Notes under the pieces: generated by a model | The model's input: the letters and a program-made list of their open reading frames with translations, nothing else | Told to the model about the DNA's origin: nothing | Databases searched by the model: none | Assembly (NCBI RefSeq): GCF_003173755.1 | Contig: NZ_CP029553.1 | Location: forward strand, 2,182,501-2,246,500 | DNA from: Methylobacterium terrae | Lineage (GTDB): Bacteria > Pseudomonadota > Alphaproteobacteria > Rhizobiales > Beijerinckiaceae | DNA length: 64,000 nucleotides | Direction: 5' to 3' | Shown: piece after piece, positions 32,286 to 40,336 of the stretch | Layout of the letters: each line of letters begins with the position of its first letter | Numbering within the stretch: position 1 is the stretch's first letter | Program-made: the position numbers and the translations under genes

Positions 32286-32312
32286 CGGAAAACCCATCAA
32301 CCCGATTTTCCG
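32286..32312. repeat. CGGAAAA hairpin at left edge of the insertion island
   Basis: CGGAAAA (32286-32292) and TTTTCCG (32306-32312) form a 7-bp stem. Related hairpins occur at 34360-34379 and 37012-37031. The surrounding 32209-32427 has no gene and is less GC-rich than the neighbouring CDS. Confidence 0.5.
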
Positions 32313-32488
32313 TACAGCTTATGAATCCGACAGGGTTTGTCGCGCGATGTCCGAATCCGTGGCCCGAAGGATGGGGCGCGACGGCTGATACGGCTCGGCC
32401 TCTATCGGAAGACACATGGTTTCCGCATGACCTGCTCCCCTGATTTCCTGCCATCCGTAAGTTGGGTCCATCGGGATGGAGATGGACC

Positions 32489-32752
32489 ATGCGCAAGAGC
32501 CGGTTTTGCGAGGAGCAAATCATCGCGGTGCTCCGCGAGCATGACGCGGGCGTGAAGACCGCCGATCTGTGCCGGAAGCACGGGATCAGCGATGCGACAC
32601 TGTACAACTGGAAAGCCAAGTACGGCGGTCTGAAGGTGTCCGAGGCAGCGCGACTGCGCACCCTGGAGGATGAGAACCGGCGGCTGAAGAAGCTGCTGGC
32701 CGAGGCCGTGCTCGACAACGCGGCCCTGAAGGATTTGCTGGCAAAAAACTGA
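32489..32752 (+). CDS. IS3-family transposase OrfA (helix-turn-helix)
   Basis: An 87-residue DNA-binding protein of the element. It starts [21 protein letters not shown], has the helix-turn-helix [23 protein letters not shown], and ends with a leucine-zipper-like helix ([21 protein letters not shown]). The gene ends at TGA 32750-32752 just after an AAAAAA run (32743-32748), the usual site of programmed -1 frameshifting that makes the OrfAB transposase. Confidence 0.92.
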   Translation: MRKSRFCEEQIIAVLREHDAGVKTADLCRKHGISDATLYNWKAKYGGLKVSEAARLRTLEDENRRLKKLLAEAVLDNAALKDLLAKN

Positions 32753-32787
32753 CCACGCCCGCCGCACGGTTTGCTGCTGTCGAAGCC

Positions 32788-33672
32788 GTGATCAAACATC
32801 ACGGCTTCTCGGAACGGCGTGCGTGCGGGCTTCTCGGGGTAGACCGCTCGGCTTTCCAATATGAGCGCAGGCCCGGCACCGATGACGCGCTACGAGCTCG
32901 GCTGCGCCACCATGCGGGCGAGCGCCGCCGGTTCGGCTACCGGCGGCTGGCGATGTTGCTCAAACGGGAGGGGGCGTGCGTGAACCTGAAGAAGGTCTAC
33001 CGGCTCTATCGAGAGGAGAAGCTCACCGTGCGCCGTCGCGGCGGACGCAAGCGAGCACTTGGGACCAGAGCACCGATGGTGATCCCACAGGAGGCCAACC
33101 AGCGCTGGTCATTGGACTTCGTCAGCGACGCGCTCGCCGACGGGCGGCGCTTCCGCGTCCTGAACGTCGTCGACGACCACACCCGCGAGGCGCTGGCGAC
33201 GGTGGTGGACACCTCGCTCTCGGGCCTGCGCGTCGTGCGCGAGTTGGACCGGCTCGTTGCCGAGCGTCGTTTGCCTGCCATGGTGGTGAGCGACAACGGC
33301 ACCGAACTCACCTCGACCGCTGTCCTGCGCTGGGCTCAGGAACGAGGCGTTGAATGGCACTACATCGCGCCGGGCAAGCCGATGCAGAACGCCTTCGTGG
33401 AGTCGTTCAATGGGCGATTGCGCGACGAATGCCTGAACGAACATGTCTTCGGCACGTTGTTCGAGGCGCGTCGCATCATTGATGCTTGGCGGATCGACTA
33501 CAATACCGCCCGACCACACACGAGCCTCGCCGGGCTGACCCCGATGGAGTTCGCCGCCAAGGCCAGTGCCCTCGCGATGCAACAGACTGGGGGCACTGCG
33601 CCGCGTGGGGGCTCCATGCCCCCAGCCTGTTGCTCACCCGCCCCGCAAGGGGCAGAACAGGAACAGACCTAA
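32788..33672 (+). CDS. IS3-family transposase OrfB (DDE integrase core)
   Basis: The catalytic part of the transposase, with an HTH_21-like segment ([19 protein letters not shown]) and an rve integrase core. The DDE residues are seen in [20 protein letters not shown] and [21 protein letters not shown] at 32788 could start it, but the natural product is probably an OrfA-OrfB fusion from a -1 shift at the A6 run, since the frame is open back to there. The C-terminal 30 residues are a Pro/Ala/Gly tail running toward the right end of the element. No inactivating mutation is seen. Confidence 0.92.
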   Translation: MIKHHGFSERRACGLLGVDRSAFQYERRPGTDDALRARLRHHAGERRRFGYRRLAMLLKREGACVNLKKVYRLYREEKLTVRRRGGRKRALGTRAPMVIPQEANQRWSLDFVSDALADGRRFRVLNVVDDHTREALATVVDTSLSGLRVVRELDRLVAERRLPAMVVSDNGTELTSTAVLRWAQERGVEWHYIAPGKPMQNAFVESFNGRLRDECLNEHVFGTLFEARRIIDAWRIDYNTARPHTSLAGLTPMEFAAKASALAMQQTGGTAPRGGSMPPACCSPAPQGAEQEQT

Positions 33673-33731
33673 CCTACGCGTGGCGGGAAAGCGGGGAGCA
33701 GGTCAGAAGTGGCAGCTGCGGGGATCAGGGC

Positions 33732-34262
33732 ATGGGGTTCGCGATTTCACTTCGGAGCGACGATCCGAGCGCAGGCATAGTTCGTGCGCTGTGGGATGTT
33801 GTCCAGCAGTTCGAGGATCAGCCATCGATGGCTATCCTCGGCTATCCGCCCCACATCACCCTCGCCATCTACGAGGGTGATGTAGTGGGAGAAGATGAGG
33901 TTCAGAGGGCGCTCGATGAAGCCAGCAGAAACCTCGGCGCGCTCACGCTGACCTTTGACGCCATCAGCAGCTTTGATGGGCCGCCGATGGTTCTATGGGC
34001 TTCGCCCCGTCCTAGCGTGGTCTTGCAGAAAATCCACGAAGCAATTCACGCCACTATCAATCCTACTTCTTGTCGGATGCATTACCGCCCTGGTATGTGG
34101 AAACCTCACTGCACGCTGGGTACGCAGGTAAGGAGTGATCAGCGTGAGGCTGCGCTGGCTTATGCCCGCAACGCTAGCGGTGTGTTCGACGTAATATTCG
34201 ACGCTCTCGATTGCATATATTTTCCGCCTATCAAGCCTTTCGACTTGCGAAGGCTGTCGTAA
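33732..34262 (+). CDS. 2H phosphoesterase (2'-5' RNA ligase superfamily)
   Basis: A 176-residue protein with the two HxT motifs of the 2H fold: PPHITLAIY and KPHCTLGTQ. Members act on 2'-5' RNA bonds or cyclic phosphates; the substrate here is unknown. The codon usage is less GC-biased than the chromosome around it, in line with the rest of the 32-37 kb island. It starts 26 bases after the IS element end. The IS may have removed its promoter, so its expression is uncertain. Confidence 0.82.
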   Translation: MGFAISLRSDDPSAGIVRALWDVVQQFEDQPSMAILGYPPHITLAIYEGDVVGEDEVQRALDEASRNLGALTLTFDAISSFDGPPMVLWASPRPSVVLQKIHEAIHATINPTSCRMHYRPGMWKPHCTLGTQVRSDQREAALAYARNASGVFDVIFDALDCIYFPPIKPFDLRRLS

Positions 34263-34359
34263 GAGACGGAGTTCAGGATGGTCATAACGGGTCGAAAGCA
34301 GCCCCATGAAGCGTCCGTCAGGGCCCAACCCGCATGCACAGCCGGCCATCTTGGCTGTA

Positions 34360-34379
34360 CGAAAAACACTTGTTTGCCG
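34360..34379. repeat. variant copy of the CGGAAAAC hairpin
   Basis: CGAAAAACA (34360-34368) faces TGTTTGCCG (34371-34379), a degraded version of the perfect hairpin at 37012-37031. It lies just downstream of the 2H phosphoesterase gene. Confidence 0.4.
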
Positions 34380-34738
34380 TGCAGTCAAGCGTGACATGCC
34401 GAATGATCGCACGGGGTGGTGAGCAGACATTAGGTTTTAGGAACGATTGGCGTTCCCTGATGGAATGCCATCTGCCAGTGGCCATCGATCAGCTTCCAAA
34501 CGGAACTGCGCAGCGTGTGCAGGTCCGGCCCTCCCTCCTCCTTCCGGATAGTTCGGTAGGTTAAAAGCACCACGCCCACAGCAAGGATCCTCAACTCGTA
34601 TCCGTAGGCGGTAAGTTCCGATCGCTCACAATCCCGCTCCGCGGCCAGGCTGTGAACGACTTCATCTTTCCCGCACACCCCGCCAGATCTTCCGAACTCA
34701 AGAAAATCATCAGTCAGGAGTGCGGCCACCCTACCTGG

Positions 34739-36198
34739 GTAATTACCCACGGGGTGTTTTTCGGCTCGCGCGTTCGTCGGCACGTCTATCCGGGCTGGCG
34801 GCTGGGAGGTTGATCAGGCTGTGATGGTGGTGAGTAGGGTGGCGAAGGACGTGGCCTTGGTCCTGAGCGCGGCGGTGGCGACGACGGTGCGCACGTCCGC
34901 CTCGCCCTGGGCGGCCCACATCGCCCGATAGCCGTTCGTCACCTTGCGCTGGATCACCGCCGGCCGCAGGTCGCGCTCGCAGGCGTTGTTGGTCACGTCC
35001 ACCGTCCCGGGGAAGGCCACGAAGGTCAGGAGTTGATCGCGCGCCCGGCCCATCCGGGCCTGGAGCGCCTGGGCCAGGTCGCACGTCGCCGGGGCCTTCA
35101 GGATGTCGTCGAGGTCCTGCTCCAACTCGCGCCGCTTGCGCGCCAGGGTCGAAGTCGCCAGTTCGGTCAGCCCGCGGGCGAGCCCGAAGGCCTTGTCGAG
35201 CCACCACTGGAGCCGCAAGGCGATCAGGTCGTCGCCCGCCTCGACCGCATAGGCCACGTCGCGGGCGAGGTGCGCCAGGCAGGTCTGCTGGCGCTCGCCA
35301 TGACCCTGCTGGGCCGAGTACCGGTCGGAGAGCCACACCTCAGGCCGATGCCCGGCCATCACCTCGCCGACCACGGATGCCGCCCGGCTCGGGGCGGCGT
35401 GATGTACCACCGCGTCCTGGCAGCGGAACACCCAGTGGAAGCTGTTGGTGCCCTCGATGCGCACCCCGGTCTCGTCCGAGGCCACCACGCGAGCCTGCCG
35501 CAGCCGCGCCAGCGCCGCGTCCCGGCCCTCGGCAAAGCAACCTTGGGCGCGCCGCAGCAGGTTCATCAGCCCGCCCTGGCTCAGCCTCAGCCCGAACAGA
35601 TCCGACAGGGTGGCCTGCAACCGTTCGTAGGACAACGCCTGGAACGTCTTCAGATACGTCGCCACCGCGTGCAGACGTGGCCCGAACGGCGTCGCGTCGG
35701 CCCCCGCCGGCCGCGGGGCGACGACCCGGGTCCGGCAGGCCGGGCAGGTCACGCACAGGCGCCGGTGCTGCTCGACGGCTGGGCGAACCAACGGCAGGTC
35801 GATCCGCTCGTGCACGCTGATCACCTCGGCCGGCAGATCGGTGGGCAGTGGCTCGCCGCAGGCCGTACACGAGGTCGGCCGATGCTCCATGACCTGATCC
35901 GGATCAGGCGTCAGCGCCCGCTTGTGGCCCTCGTGCCCGGGCTTGGCGCCGCCCGGCCGGGCCTTCTCGCGCCGCTGCTTGCGGTCGCTCGCCGGCGGCT
36001 TGGACGAGGTGCGCGACGTCTGCTCGGGCCGGTGCAGCTTCAGCACCAACTCGATCAGTTCCTCCTTGCTCAGGCGCTCGAGGTCACTGCGGCTCATCCC
36101 GACAACGAATCAGCCAAACCGCGTTCCGGCAAGGGGGGCGACCCGACGATCCCGCCGCGGCCAAGCCGCGCCGTCCCGACACCCCCCTGGGTAATTAC
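34739..36198 (-). mobile_element. IS66-family insertion sequence (single-transposase type), complete
   Basis: A 1,460-bp element with terminal inverted repeats beginning GTAATTACCC at 34739 and ending GGGTAATTAC at 36198; IS66 ends usually start GTAA. It is flanked by a perfect 8-bp target duplication, CTACCTGG, at 34731-34738 and 36199-36206, the length expected of the family. It carries only the tnpC-like transposase, without tnpA/tnpB, like the ISBst12 group. Intact duplications suggest recent insertion. Confidence 0.93.
34814..36097 (-). CDS. IS66-family transposase (TnpC-like)
   Basis: A 427-residue transposase. The N-terminal helix (LERLSKEELIELVLKLH) and a basic linker are followed by a zinc-finger region (CTACGEPLP and CVTCPACRTRV). 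The catalytic domain has ASDETGVRIEG, WLSDRYSAQQGH and VTNNACERDLRPAVIQRK, which contain the DDE-type acidic residues of IS66. The frame is intact, so the element may still be mobile. Confidence 0.93.
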   Translation of the reverse strand: MSRSDLERLSKEELIELVLKLHRPEQTSRTSSKPPASDRKQRREKARPGGAKPGHEGHKRALTPDPDQVMEHRPTSCTACGEPLPTDLPAEVISVHERIDLPLVRPAVEQHRRLCVTCPACRTRVVAPRPAGADATPFGPRLHAVATYLKTFQALSYERLQATLSDLFGLRLSQGGLMNLLRRAQGCFAEGRDAALARLRQARVVASDETGVRIEGTNSFHWVFRCQDAVVHHAAPSRAASVVGEVMAGHRPEVWLSDRYSAQQGHGERQQTCLAHLARDVAYAVEAGDDLIALRLQWWLDKAFGLARGLTELATSTLARKRRELEQDLDDILKAPATCDLAQALQARMGRARDQLLTFVAFPGTVDVTNNACERDLRPAVIQRKVTNGYRAMWAAQGEADVRTVVATAALRTKATSFATLLTTITA

Positions 36199-36348
36199 CT
36201 ACCTGGCGTGCTACGAATGTCGGGATCATGCAACTGCTCTTCCAAGCTCCTCACGAAGTCCAGTTCGCTGGGCGAAACCATCCTGATCTCCACCGCCATT
36301 CTGCCCCAGTTCTACTCGAAGCGGTCGCTCCGGGCGGGAAGAAGGCGT

Positions 36349-36891
36349 TCAGAGTGGGGTGTCCACGGACTGAACTTGGTTGATTTCGTACATTTGGTGG
36401 AGCCACTCCTCCATAGATCGGCGCATCTTCACATCAACGTGTCCGATCCCGTTGGAGATACAAGCGACTTCAAATCGGCGTTGCGCCGCATCGGCTGCAG
36501 TTAACCCTACACAACCGTCCATGAAGACACCTGTTAACAGGAGTTTGGTTACACCGTCGGCGCGCAGTGCCGCCTCAAACTCAGTATGGAGAAACGCACT
36601 GTTCTGCGTTTTCACGATACGGGTGGCGGAAGGTGGTGCCTCGTAGCCCTCGACAGGCTCAGCATCCGGTGTTCCTTCAATGAGGCACGAGTAATCATAC
36701 TTAAGCATCAAACGGGACTAAGTGCTCCTGTCTGGCTGATGGATCGTAACGACATCGTAGATGGGCAAATTTGCCTGCGTGAAACGCGAAGCCAAGTCAT
36801 TGATGGCGGGAAGCATACTGCCCACCTGAGCTAGCCTTTCGGACGTACGAAACATCCATCGTTGCATGTCTATGACGACGAGTGCGAGCAT
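36349..36891 (-). pseudogene. isochorismatase-like cysteine hydrolase with an internal amber codon
   Basis: The frame from ATG 36891 encodes 180 residues of an isochorismatase/nicotinamidase-like enzyme: LALVVIDMQRWMF with the catalytic Asp, TRIVKTQNSAF with the Lys, and LLTGVFMDGCVGLTA with the nucleophilic Cys. TAG at 36718-36720 interrupts it between PDRST and SRLMLKYDYS, where a Trp (TGG) is expected. All three catalytic residues survive. A shorter product starting at 36708 or 36711 would lack the Asp. The family hydrolyses amides or vinyl ethers; original substrate unknown. Confidence 0.82.
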
Positions 36892-37011
36892 GGATCTGGC
36901 GAGCGCTCCGTGTACATCGAAACCATACTCTAAGGCATCAAGTTAGTTTCGAGAAATTTCGCATCGGATCGCAGGCAGCCCTTTGATGTGCCGTCACGTA
37001 GTCTTAGGTGT

Positions 37012-37031
37012 CGGAAAACACCTGTTTTCCG
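37012..37031. repeat. perfect CGGAAAACA hairpin at right edge of the insertion island
   Basis: CGGAAAACA (37012-37020) and TGTTTTCCG (37023-37031) are exact complements with a 2-base centre. It lies in the 220-bp gene-free stretch upstream of the pseudogene at 36349-36891 and downstream of the FMN reductase stop. Confidence 0.6.
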
Positions 37032-37111
37032 TCCATACAAGCGCGAAACGCGGAAGATCCGGGCAGGTCGAGGACAGACCCTCCCACAGCCAAATCGCAC
37101 CTGCTTCGATT

Positions 37112-37690
37112 CTAGAGCCCCGCCACCGCCCGCCCGCCCGCGGCGCGGCGGGCCGCCTCGGCCACGTCGAGGAGGTGGCCGAGTTCGCTCGCCGCCGCCG
37201 CGACCCGCTCGGCGACGCGCTCGTCGGTCACGATCCCGTTCTCGATCTCGGCCTCGCCGGCATAGACCGCGGTCGGCGCGACGTGGGCGGTGAAGAAGCC
37301 GAAGAGGGGGCGCAAGCTGTGCTCGACCATCAGGGCGTGGCGCGGGCCGCCACCGGTCGCGGTGAGCGCCACCGGCTTACCGGCGAGCGCCGCCGGGTCG
37401 AGGAAGTCGATCACGTGCTTGAACAGCCCCGAATAGGAGCCGTTATGCACCGGCGAGCCGACGATCAGCCCGTCCGAGCCCTCGATCGCCTCGATCATGT
37501 GGGCGATCGGCAGCGGCAGGGCCTGCCGGCTGGTGGCGCCGAGCCCGGTGCCGATCTCGGCGAGGTCGTAGACCTTCAGGTCGATCGGGCGCCGGCGGCC
37601 GAGCTCGGCGGCGACCGCCTCCACCAGCGCGCGGGTCCGGGAGGGGCGGCGGACGTTGCCCGAGAAGGCGACGATGCGGGCTGGTCTCAC
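37112..37690 (-). CDS. NADPH-dependent FMN reductase (MsuE/SsuE-like)
   Basis: A 192-residue flavodoxin-fold enzyme that supplies reduced FMN to partner monooxygenases. The N-terminus IVAFSGNVRRPSRTRALVEAV holds the flavin-phosphate loop, and GLIVGSPVHNGSYSGLFKHVIDFLDP is the strongly conserved middle motif. GGGPRHALMVEHSLRPLFGFF also fits the MsuE branch. No sulfonate monooxygenase gene lies in the window, so the partner is elsewhere. Confidence 0.9.
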   Translation of the reverse strand: MRPARIVAFSGNVRRPSRTRALVEAVAAELGRRRPIDLKVYDLAEIGTGLGATSRQALPLPIAHMIEAIEGSDGLIVGSPVHNGSYSGLFKHVIDFLDPAALAGKPVALTATGGGPRHALMVEHSLRPLFGFFTAHVAPTAVYAGEAEIENGIVTDERVAERVAAAASELGHLLDVAEAARRAAGGRAVAGL

Positions 37691-37895
37691 GGCGGGCTCC
37701 GGTTGGCGGGGGAGGGGGCTCTGGAACGGGAGATCTTGAAACGGTCTTTGGCGGGCCGGCCGCGTCCGCCGTCGAATGTGCCGGGCGGGCGCGGAAGGTC
37801 AATGCGAAACCGGTGCCAGGGCTCCCGGTCCCTTAACGGGACGCGGGGTCCCGGGTTTCCAGGACCTCACCCTAGAGACCCCATGTCTCCGGACT

Positions 37896-38606
37896 CTACG
37901 TCCCCAGACTCTCCGTCCCCTGGCCCCACGTCTCCAGGAGATGGGGCAGCCGGGTGAATTCGTCGAAGACGTGGACCGCCCCTGCGGCCAAAAGATCCGC
38001 ACCGGCCCGGTCGTGCGCCCAGTGTCCGCCGCCGCAGAAGCCCAGCACCGGGATGCCGGCGGCCCGCGCGGCGGCGACGCCCGGCACGCTGTCCTCGATC
38101 ACCACGCAGGCCTGAGGCGCCACCCCCATCTGCCCGGCCGCGTAGAGGAAGAGGTCGGGGAAGGGCTTGCCCCGCGCCACCATGCTGGCGCTGAAGACGT
38201 GCCCGTCGAAATGGGACAGGAGCCCGGTCAGCGTGAGTGCGTGGCGCAGGCGCTGCGGGTCGCTGCTCGAGGCGACGCACCGCCGCTGCGGCATCGTCTC
38301 CAGCACCGCGGCGACGCCGGCGACGGCCTTCAGCTCGGCGTCGAAGGCCCGCAGGGTGTCGGCCCGCACCGCGTCGACGAAGCCGTCCGGGGTCGGCACG
38401 CCGTAATCGGTCGCGATATGCGCCATGATCGAGGTCATGCTGGTGCCGGTGAAGCGCCGGGCCACCGTGTCGAGGTCGATCGGCACGCCGATGCGCCGGA
38501 GGTTCTCGGTCAGGCGCACGAGGCTGATCGGCTCGCTGTCCACCAGCACCCCGTCGCAGTCGAAGATCACCAGCTCCGGCCGCGCCCTGCCCGTCCTGCC
38601 GTCCAT
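37896..38606 (-). CDS. HAD-family phosphatase (subfamily IA, beta-phosphoglucomutase/Gph-like)
   Basis: A 236-residue hydrolase. Motif I is VIFDCDGVLVDSEP with the nucleophilic Asp, motif II is CVASSSDPQRL, and the late motifs GKPFPDLFLYAAGQMG and VVIEDSVPGVAAARAAG complete the active site. The start was placed at MDGRTGRARPELV; the frame is open upstream but only low-complexity. It probably dephosphorylates a small sugar phosphate or related metabolite; the exact substrate is not deducible. Confidence 0.92.
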   Translation of the reverse strand: MDGRTGRARPELVIFDCDGVLVDSEPISLVRLTENLRRIGVPIDLDTVARRFTGTSMTSIMAHIATDYGVPTPDGFVDAVRADTLRAFDAELKAVAGVAAVLETMPQRRCVASSSDPQRLRHALTLTGLLSHFDGHVFSASMVARGKPFPDLFLYAAGQMGVAPQACVVIEDSVPGVAAARAAGIPVLGFCGGGHWAHDRAGADLLAAGAVHVFDEFTRLPHLLETWGQGTESLGT

Positions 38607-38782
38607 GCCGTCGCCCCTCGTCCGTGTCGCCAGCCGCCGTGGCATGGCGGGGACATCGGGATCAACCCGCCACGGTGCCGCGCGCGGCGCGTCGCGCGCG
38701 GCCGTCGAATCTTGCGCCCGCGGGGGCCTCTCTCTACTCAAGGTCCGGCGCGTCCCGCGGGGGGCGCGGTCCGGAGCCCTGG

Positions 38783-39103
38783 ATGATCCGCTTCCTGTGC
38801 CGCTGCCTCGGCCTGCTGTTCCTCGCCGCCGGCTTCGTCGGGATCGTCTATGACGGCGCCCGCTCGATCGCCAACAACGCCGTGCTCGTCACCTCGGTCA
38901 GCGACGTCGCCTCGGTGGTGTTCAAGGACCGGGCCGCGAGCCTGCAGGCGATGGCCGAGGGCGGGCAGCCGATGCTGTGGAAGCTCCTGGGCCTGCCCTT
39001 CACCCTGTCCCCGGCGGCGCCGGTCGCCCTTGTCCTCGGCCTGGCGCTGCTCTGGCTCGGCCAGCCGACGCGGGCCGGCATCGGCACGGGCTTCCGCCCG
39101 TGA
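38783..39103 (+). CDS. small conserved membrane protein, unknown function
   Basis: A 106-residue protein with an N-terminal helix (FLCRCLGLLFLAAGFVGIVYDG) and a C-terminal helix (PVALVLGLALLWLG) around a hydrophilic stretch (RSIANNAVLVTSVSDVASVVF). The pattern resembles a small uncharacterised family seen in this order. It precedes the YeiH-like gene by 59 bases on the same strand and may be cotranscribed with it. Confidence 0.72.
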   Translation: MIRFLCRCLGLLFLAAGFVGIVYDGARSIANNAVLVTSVSDVASVVFKDRAASLQAMAEGGQPMLWKLLGLPFTLSPAAPVALVLGLALLWLGQPTRAGIGTGFRP

Positions 39104-39162
39104 CCCCCCGGCGGCCCCGCGGCGGCGACCGGCCTCCCCCACACCCACGAGCATGCCCGGCG

Positions 39163-40209
39163 ATGCGGCCTGACGCGATGGGGCGCACCGCGATCGCGGT
39201 CCTGCCCGGCCTCTCCCTCTGCGTCGCCGTCACGGCGGCGGCGAGCCTGGTCCAGGCCGCGGAGGAGCGCCTCGTCCACCACCCCTACGTCGAGGCGCTG
39301 GTGATCGCGATCCTCGCCGGCATCGCGATCCGCTCGGTCTGGGAGCCGGGGCCGCGCTGGCGCATCGGCATCGCCTTCAGCGCCAAGCAGCTGCTCGAGG
39401 TCGCCGTGATGCTGCTCGGCGCCTCGATCAGCCTCAAGGCGCTCGTCGCCTCGGGGCCGGCGCTGCTCTCGGGCATCGTCGCCACGGTGGCGATCGCGCT
39501 CGCCGCCAGCTACGCGATCGGGCGCCTCCTCGGGCTGCCGGCCCGGATGTCGATCCTGATCGCCTGCGGCAACGCCATCTGCGGCAACTCGGCCATCGCG
39601 GCGGTCGCGCCGGTGATCGGGGCGAACGGCGACGACGTCGCCTCCTCGATCGCCTTCACGGCGATCCTTGGCGTGCTGGTGGTGCTCGGGCTGCCGCTCC
39701 TGATCCCGCTGCTCGGCACCAACCCGACCGAGTACGGCGTGCTCGCCGGCCTCACGGTCTACGCGGTGCCGCAGGTGCTCGCCGCCACCGTGCCGGTGAG
39801 CCTCGTCAGCACCCAGGTCGGGACGCTGGTCAAGCTCGTGCGGGTGCTGATGCTCGGGCCGGTGGTGCTCGGCCTGTCGCTGCTCGCCCCGCGCCTGCGC
39901 GACGAGCCCGGCGCCCCGGCGGGAGCGCGCAAGAGGCTCGGCTTCTTCAAGCTGGTGCCGTGGTTCATCCTCGGCTTCCTCGCGCTCGCTGCCGCCCGCT
40001 CGCTCGGCCTCGTGCCCGACGCGGCGCTCGCGCCCCTCACCCGGGTCGCCGGCATCCTGACCATCATCGCCATGGCGGCGCTCGGCCTCGGCGTCGACGT
40101 GCGGGTGGTCGCCCGGGTCGGCGCCCGGGTGACGCTCGCGGTCACCGCGTCGCTCGGCGTGCTGCTCCTCGTCAGCATCGCCCTGGTGCGGGGGCTGGGG
40201 ATCTCCTGA
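39163..40209 (+). CDS. YeiH-type putative sulfate exporter family protein
   Basis: A 348-residue membrane protein with about ten helices. Diagnostic motifs are FSAKQLLEVAVMLLGASISL, ILIACGNAICGNSAIAAVAPVIGA, the strongly conserved CGNAICGNSAI loop, and YAVPQVLAATVPVSLVSTQVGTLVKLVRVLMLGP. Members have been linked to sulfite or sulfate efflux downstream of taurine or sulfonate use; the substrate here is untested. An ATG five codons later is an alternative start. Confidence 0.9.
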   Translation: MRPDAMGRTAIAVLPGLSLCVAVTAAASLVQAAEERLVHHPYVEALVIAILAGIAIRSVWEPGPRWRIGIAFSAKQLLEVAVMLLGASISLKALVASGPALLSGIVATVAIALAASYAIGRLLGLPARMSILIACGNAICGNSAIAAVAPVIGANGDDVASSIAFTAILGVLVVLGLPLLIPLLGTNPTEYGVLAGLTVYAVPQVLAATVPVSLVSTQVGTLVKLVRVLMLGPVVLGLSLLAPRLRDEPGAPAGARKRLGFFKLVPWFILGFLALAAARSLGLVPDAALAPLTRVAGILTIIAMAALGLGVDVRVVARVGARVTLAVTASLGVLLLVSIALVRGLGIS

Positions 40210-40336
40210 GCCGGGATCCCCGTCGACCGGCTCGGCCCGACCCGACGTCCCCCGTATCGTCCCGGGCTCCGCTCCCGCGGCGCGGGAATGACCGGGGGAG
40301 GGCGCCACCCGGTGCGGGGCGAAGGACCGCCGGTCC

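Larger units (their letters stand above)
32428..33705 (+). mobile_element. IS3-family insertion sequence, IS407 type, complete
   Basis: A 1,278-bp element. Its ends are inverted repeats: the left starts TGACCTGCTCCCC (32428-32440) and the right ends GGGGAGCAGGTCA (33693-33705); imperfect pairing extends to about 37 bases. It carries orfA and orfB with an A6 frameshift site. The 4-base flanks differ (CGCA left, GAAG right), so no target-site duplication remains. That suggests later rearrangement or deletion at one side. Confidence 0.9.
34430..36281 (-). pseudogene. DUF4440 (SnoaL/NTF2-like) gene split by an IS66-family element
   Basis: The gene begins at ATG 36281 (MVSPSELDFVRSLEEQLHD) and runs to the target site at 36199, and resumes at 34730 (RVAALLTDDFLEFG) to its stop at 34430. 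Removing the 1,460-bp element and one 8-bp duplicate restores an exact frame of 128 codons (127 residues) that contains VVLLTYRT and LRSSVWKLIDGHWQMAFHQGTP, the DUF4440 pattern. The left fragment alone could give a 117-residue product with a foreign N-terminus, but it would lack the first helix. The family is a small NTF2-like fold of varied or unknown role. Confidence 0.88.

Noticed and set aside
36586..36834. Plus-strand 82-residue open frame opposite the isochorismatase pseudogene
   Set aside because: The minus strand encodes an evident isochorismatase-like sequence over the same bases; the plus frame has no recognisable features.
37896..38741. N-terminal 45-residue extension of the HAD protein
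   Set aside because: The added residues are Arg/Pro-rich and non-domain; the catalytic motif normally lies within about 15 residues of the start, as with the ATG at 38606.
40261..40300. CCCGC-GGC-GCGGG hairpin after the YeiH-like gene as a terminator
   Set aside because: Only a 5-bp stem and no T-tract; such short stems are expected by chance at this GC content.
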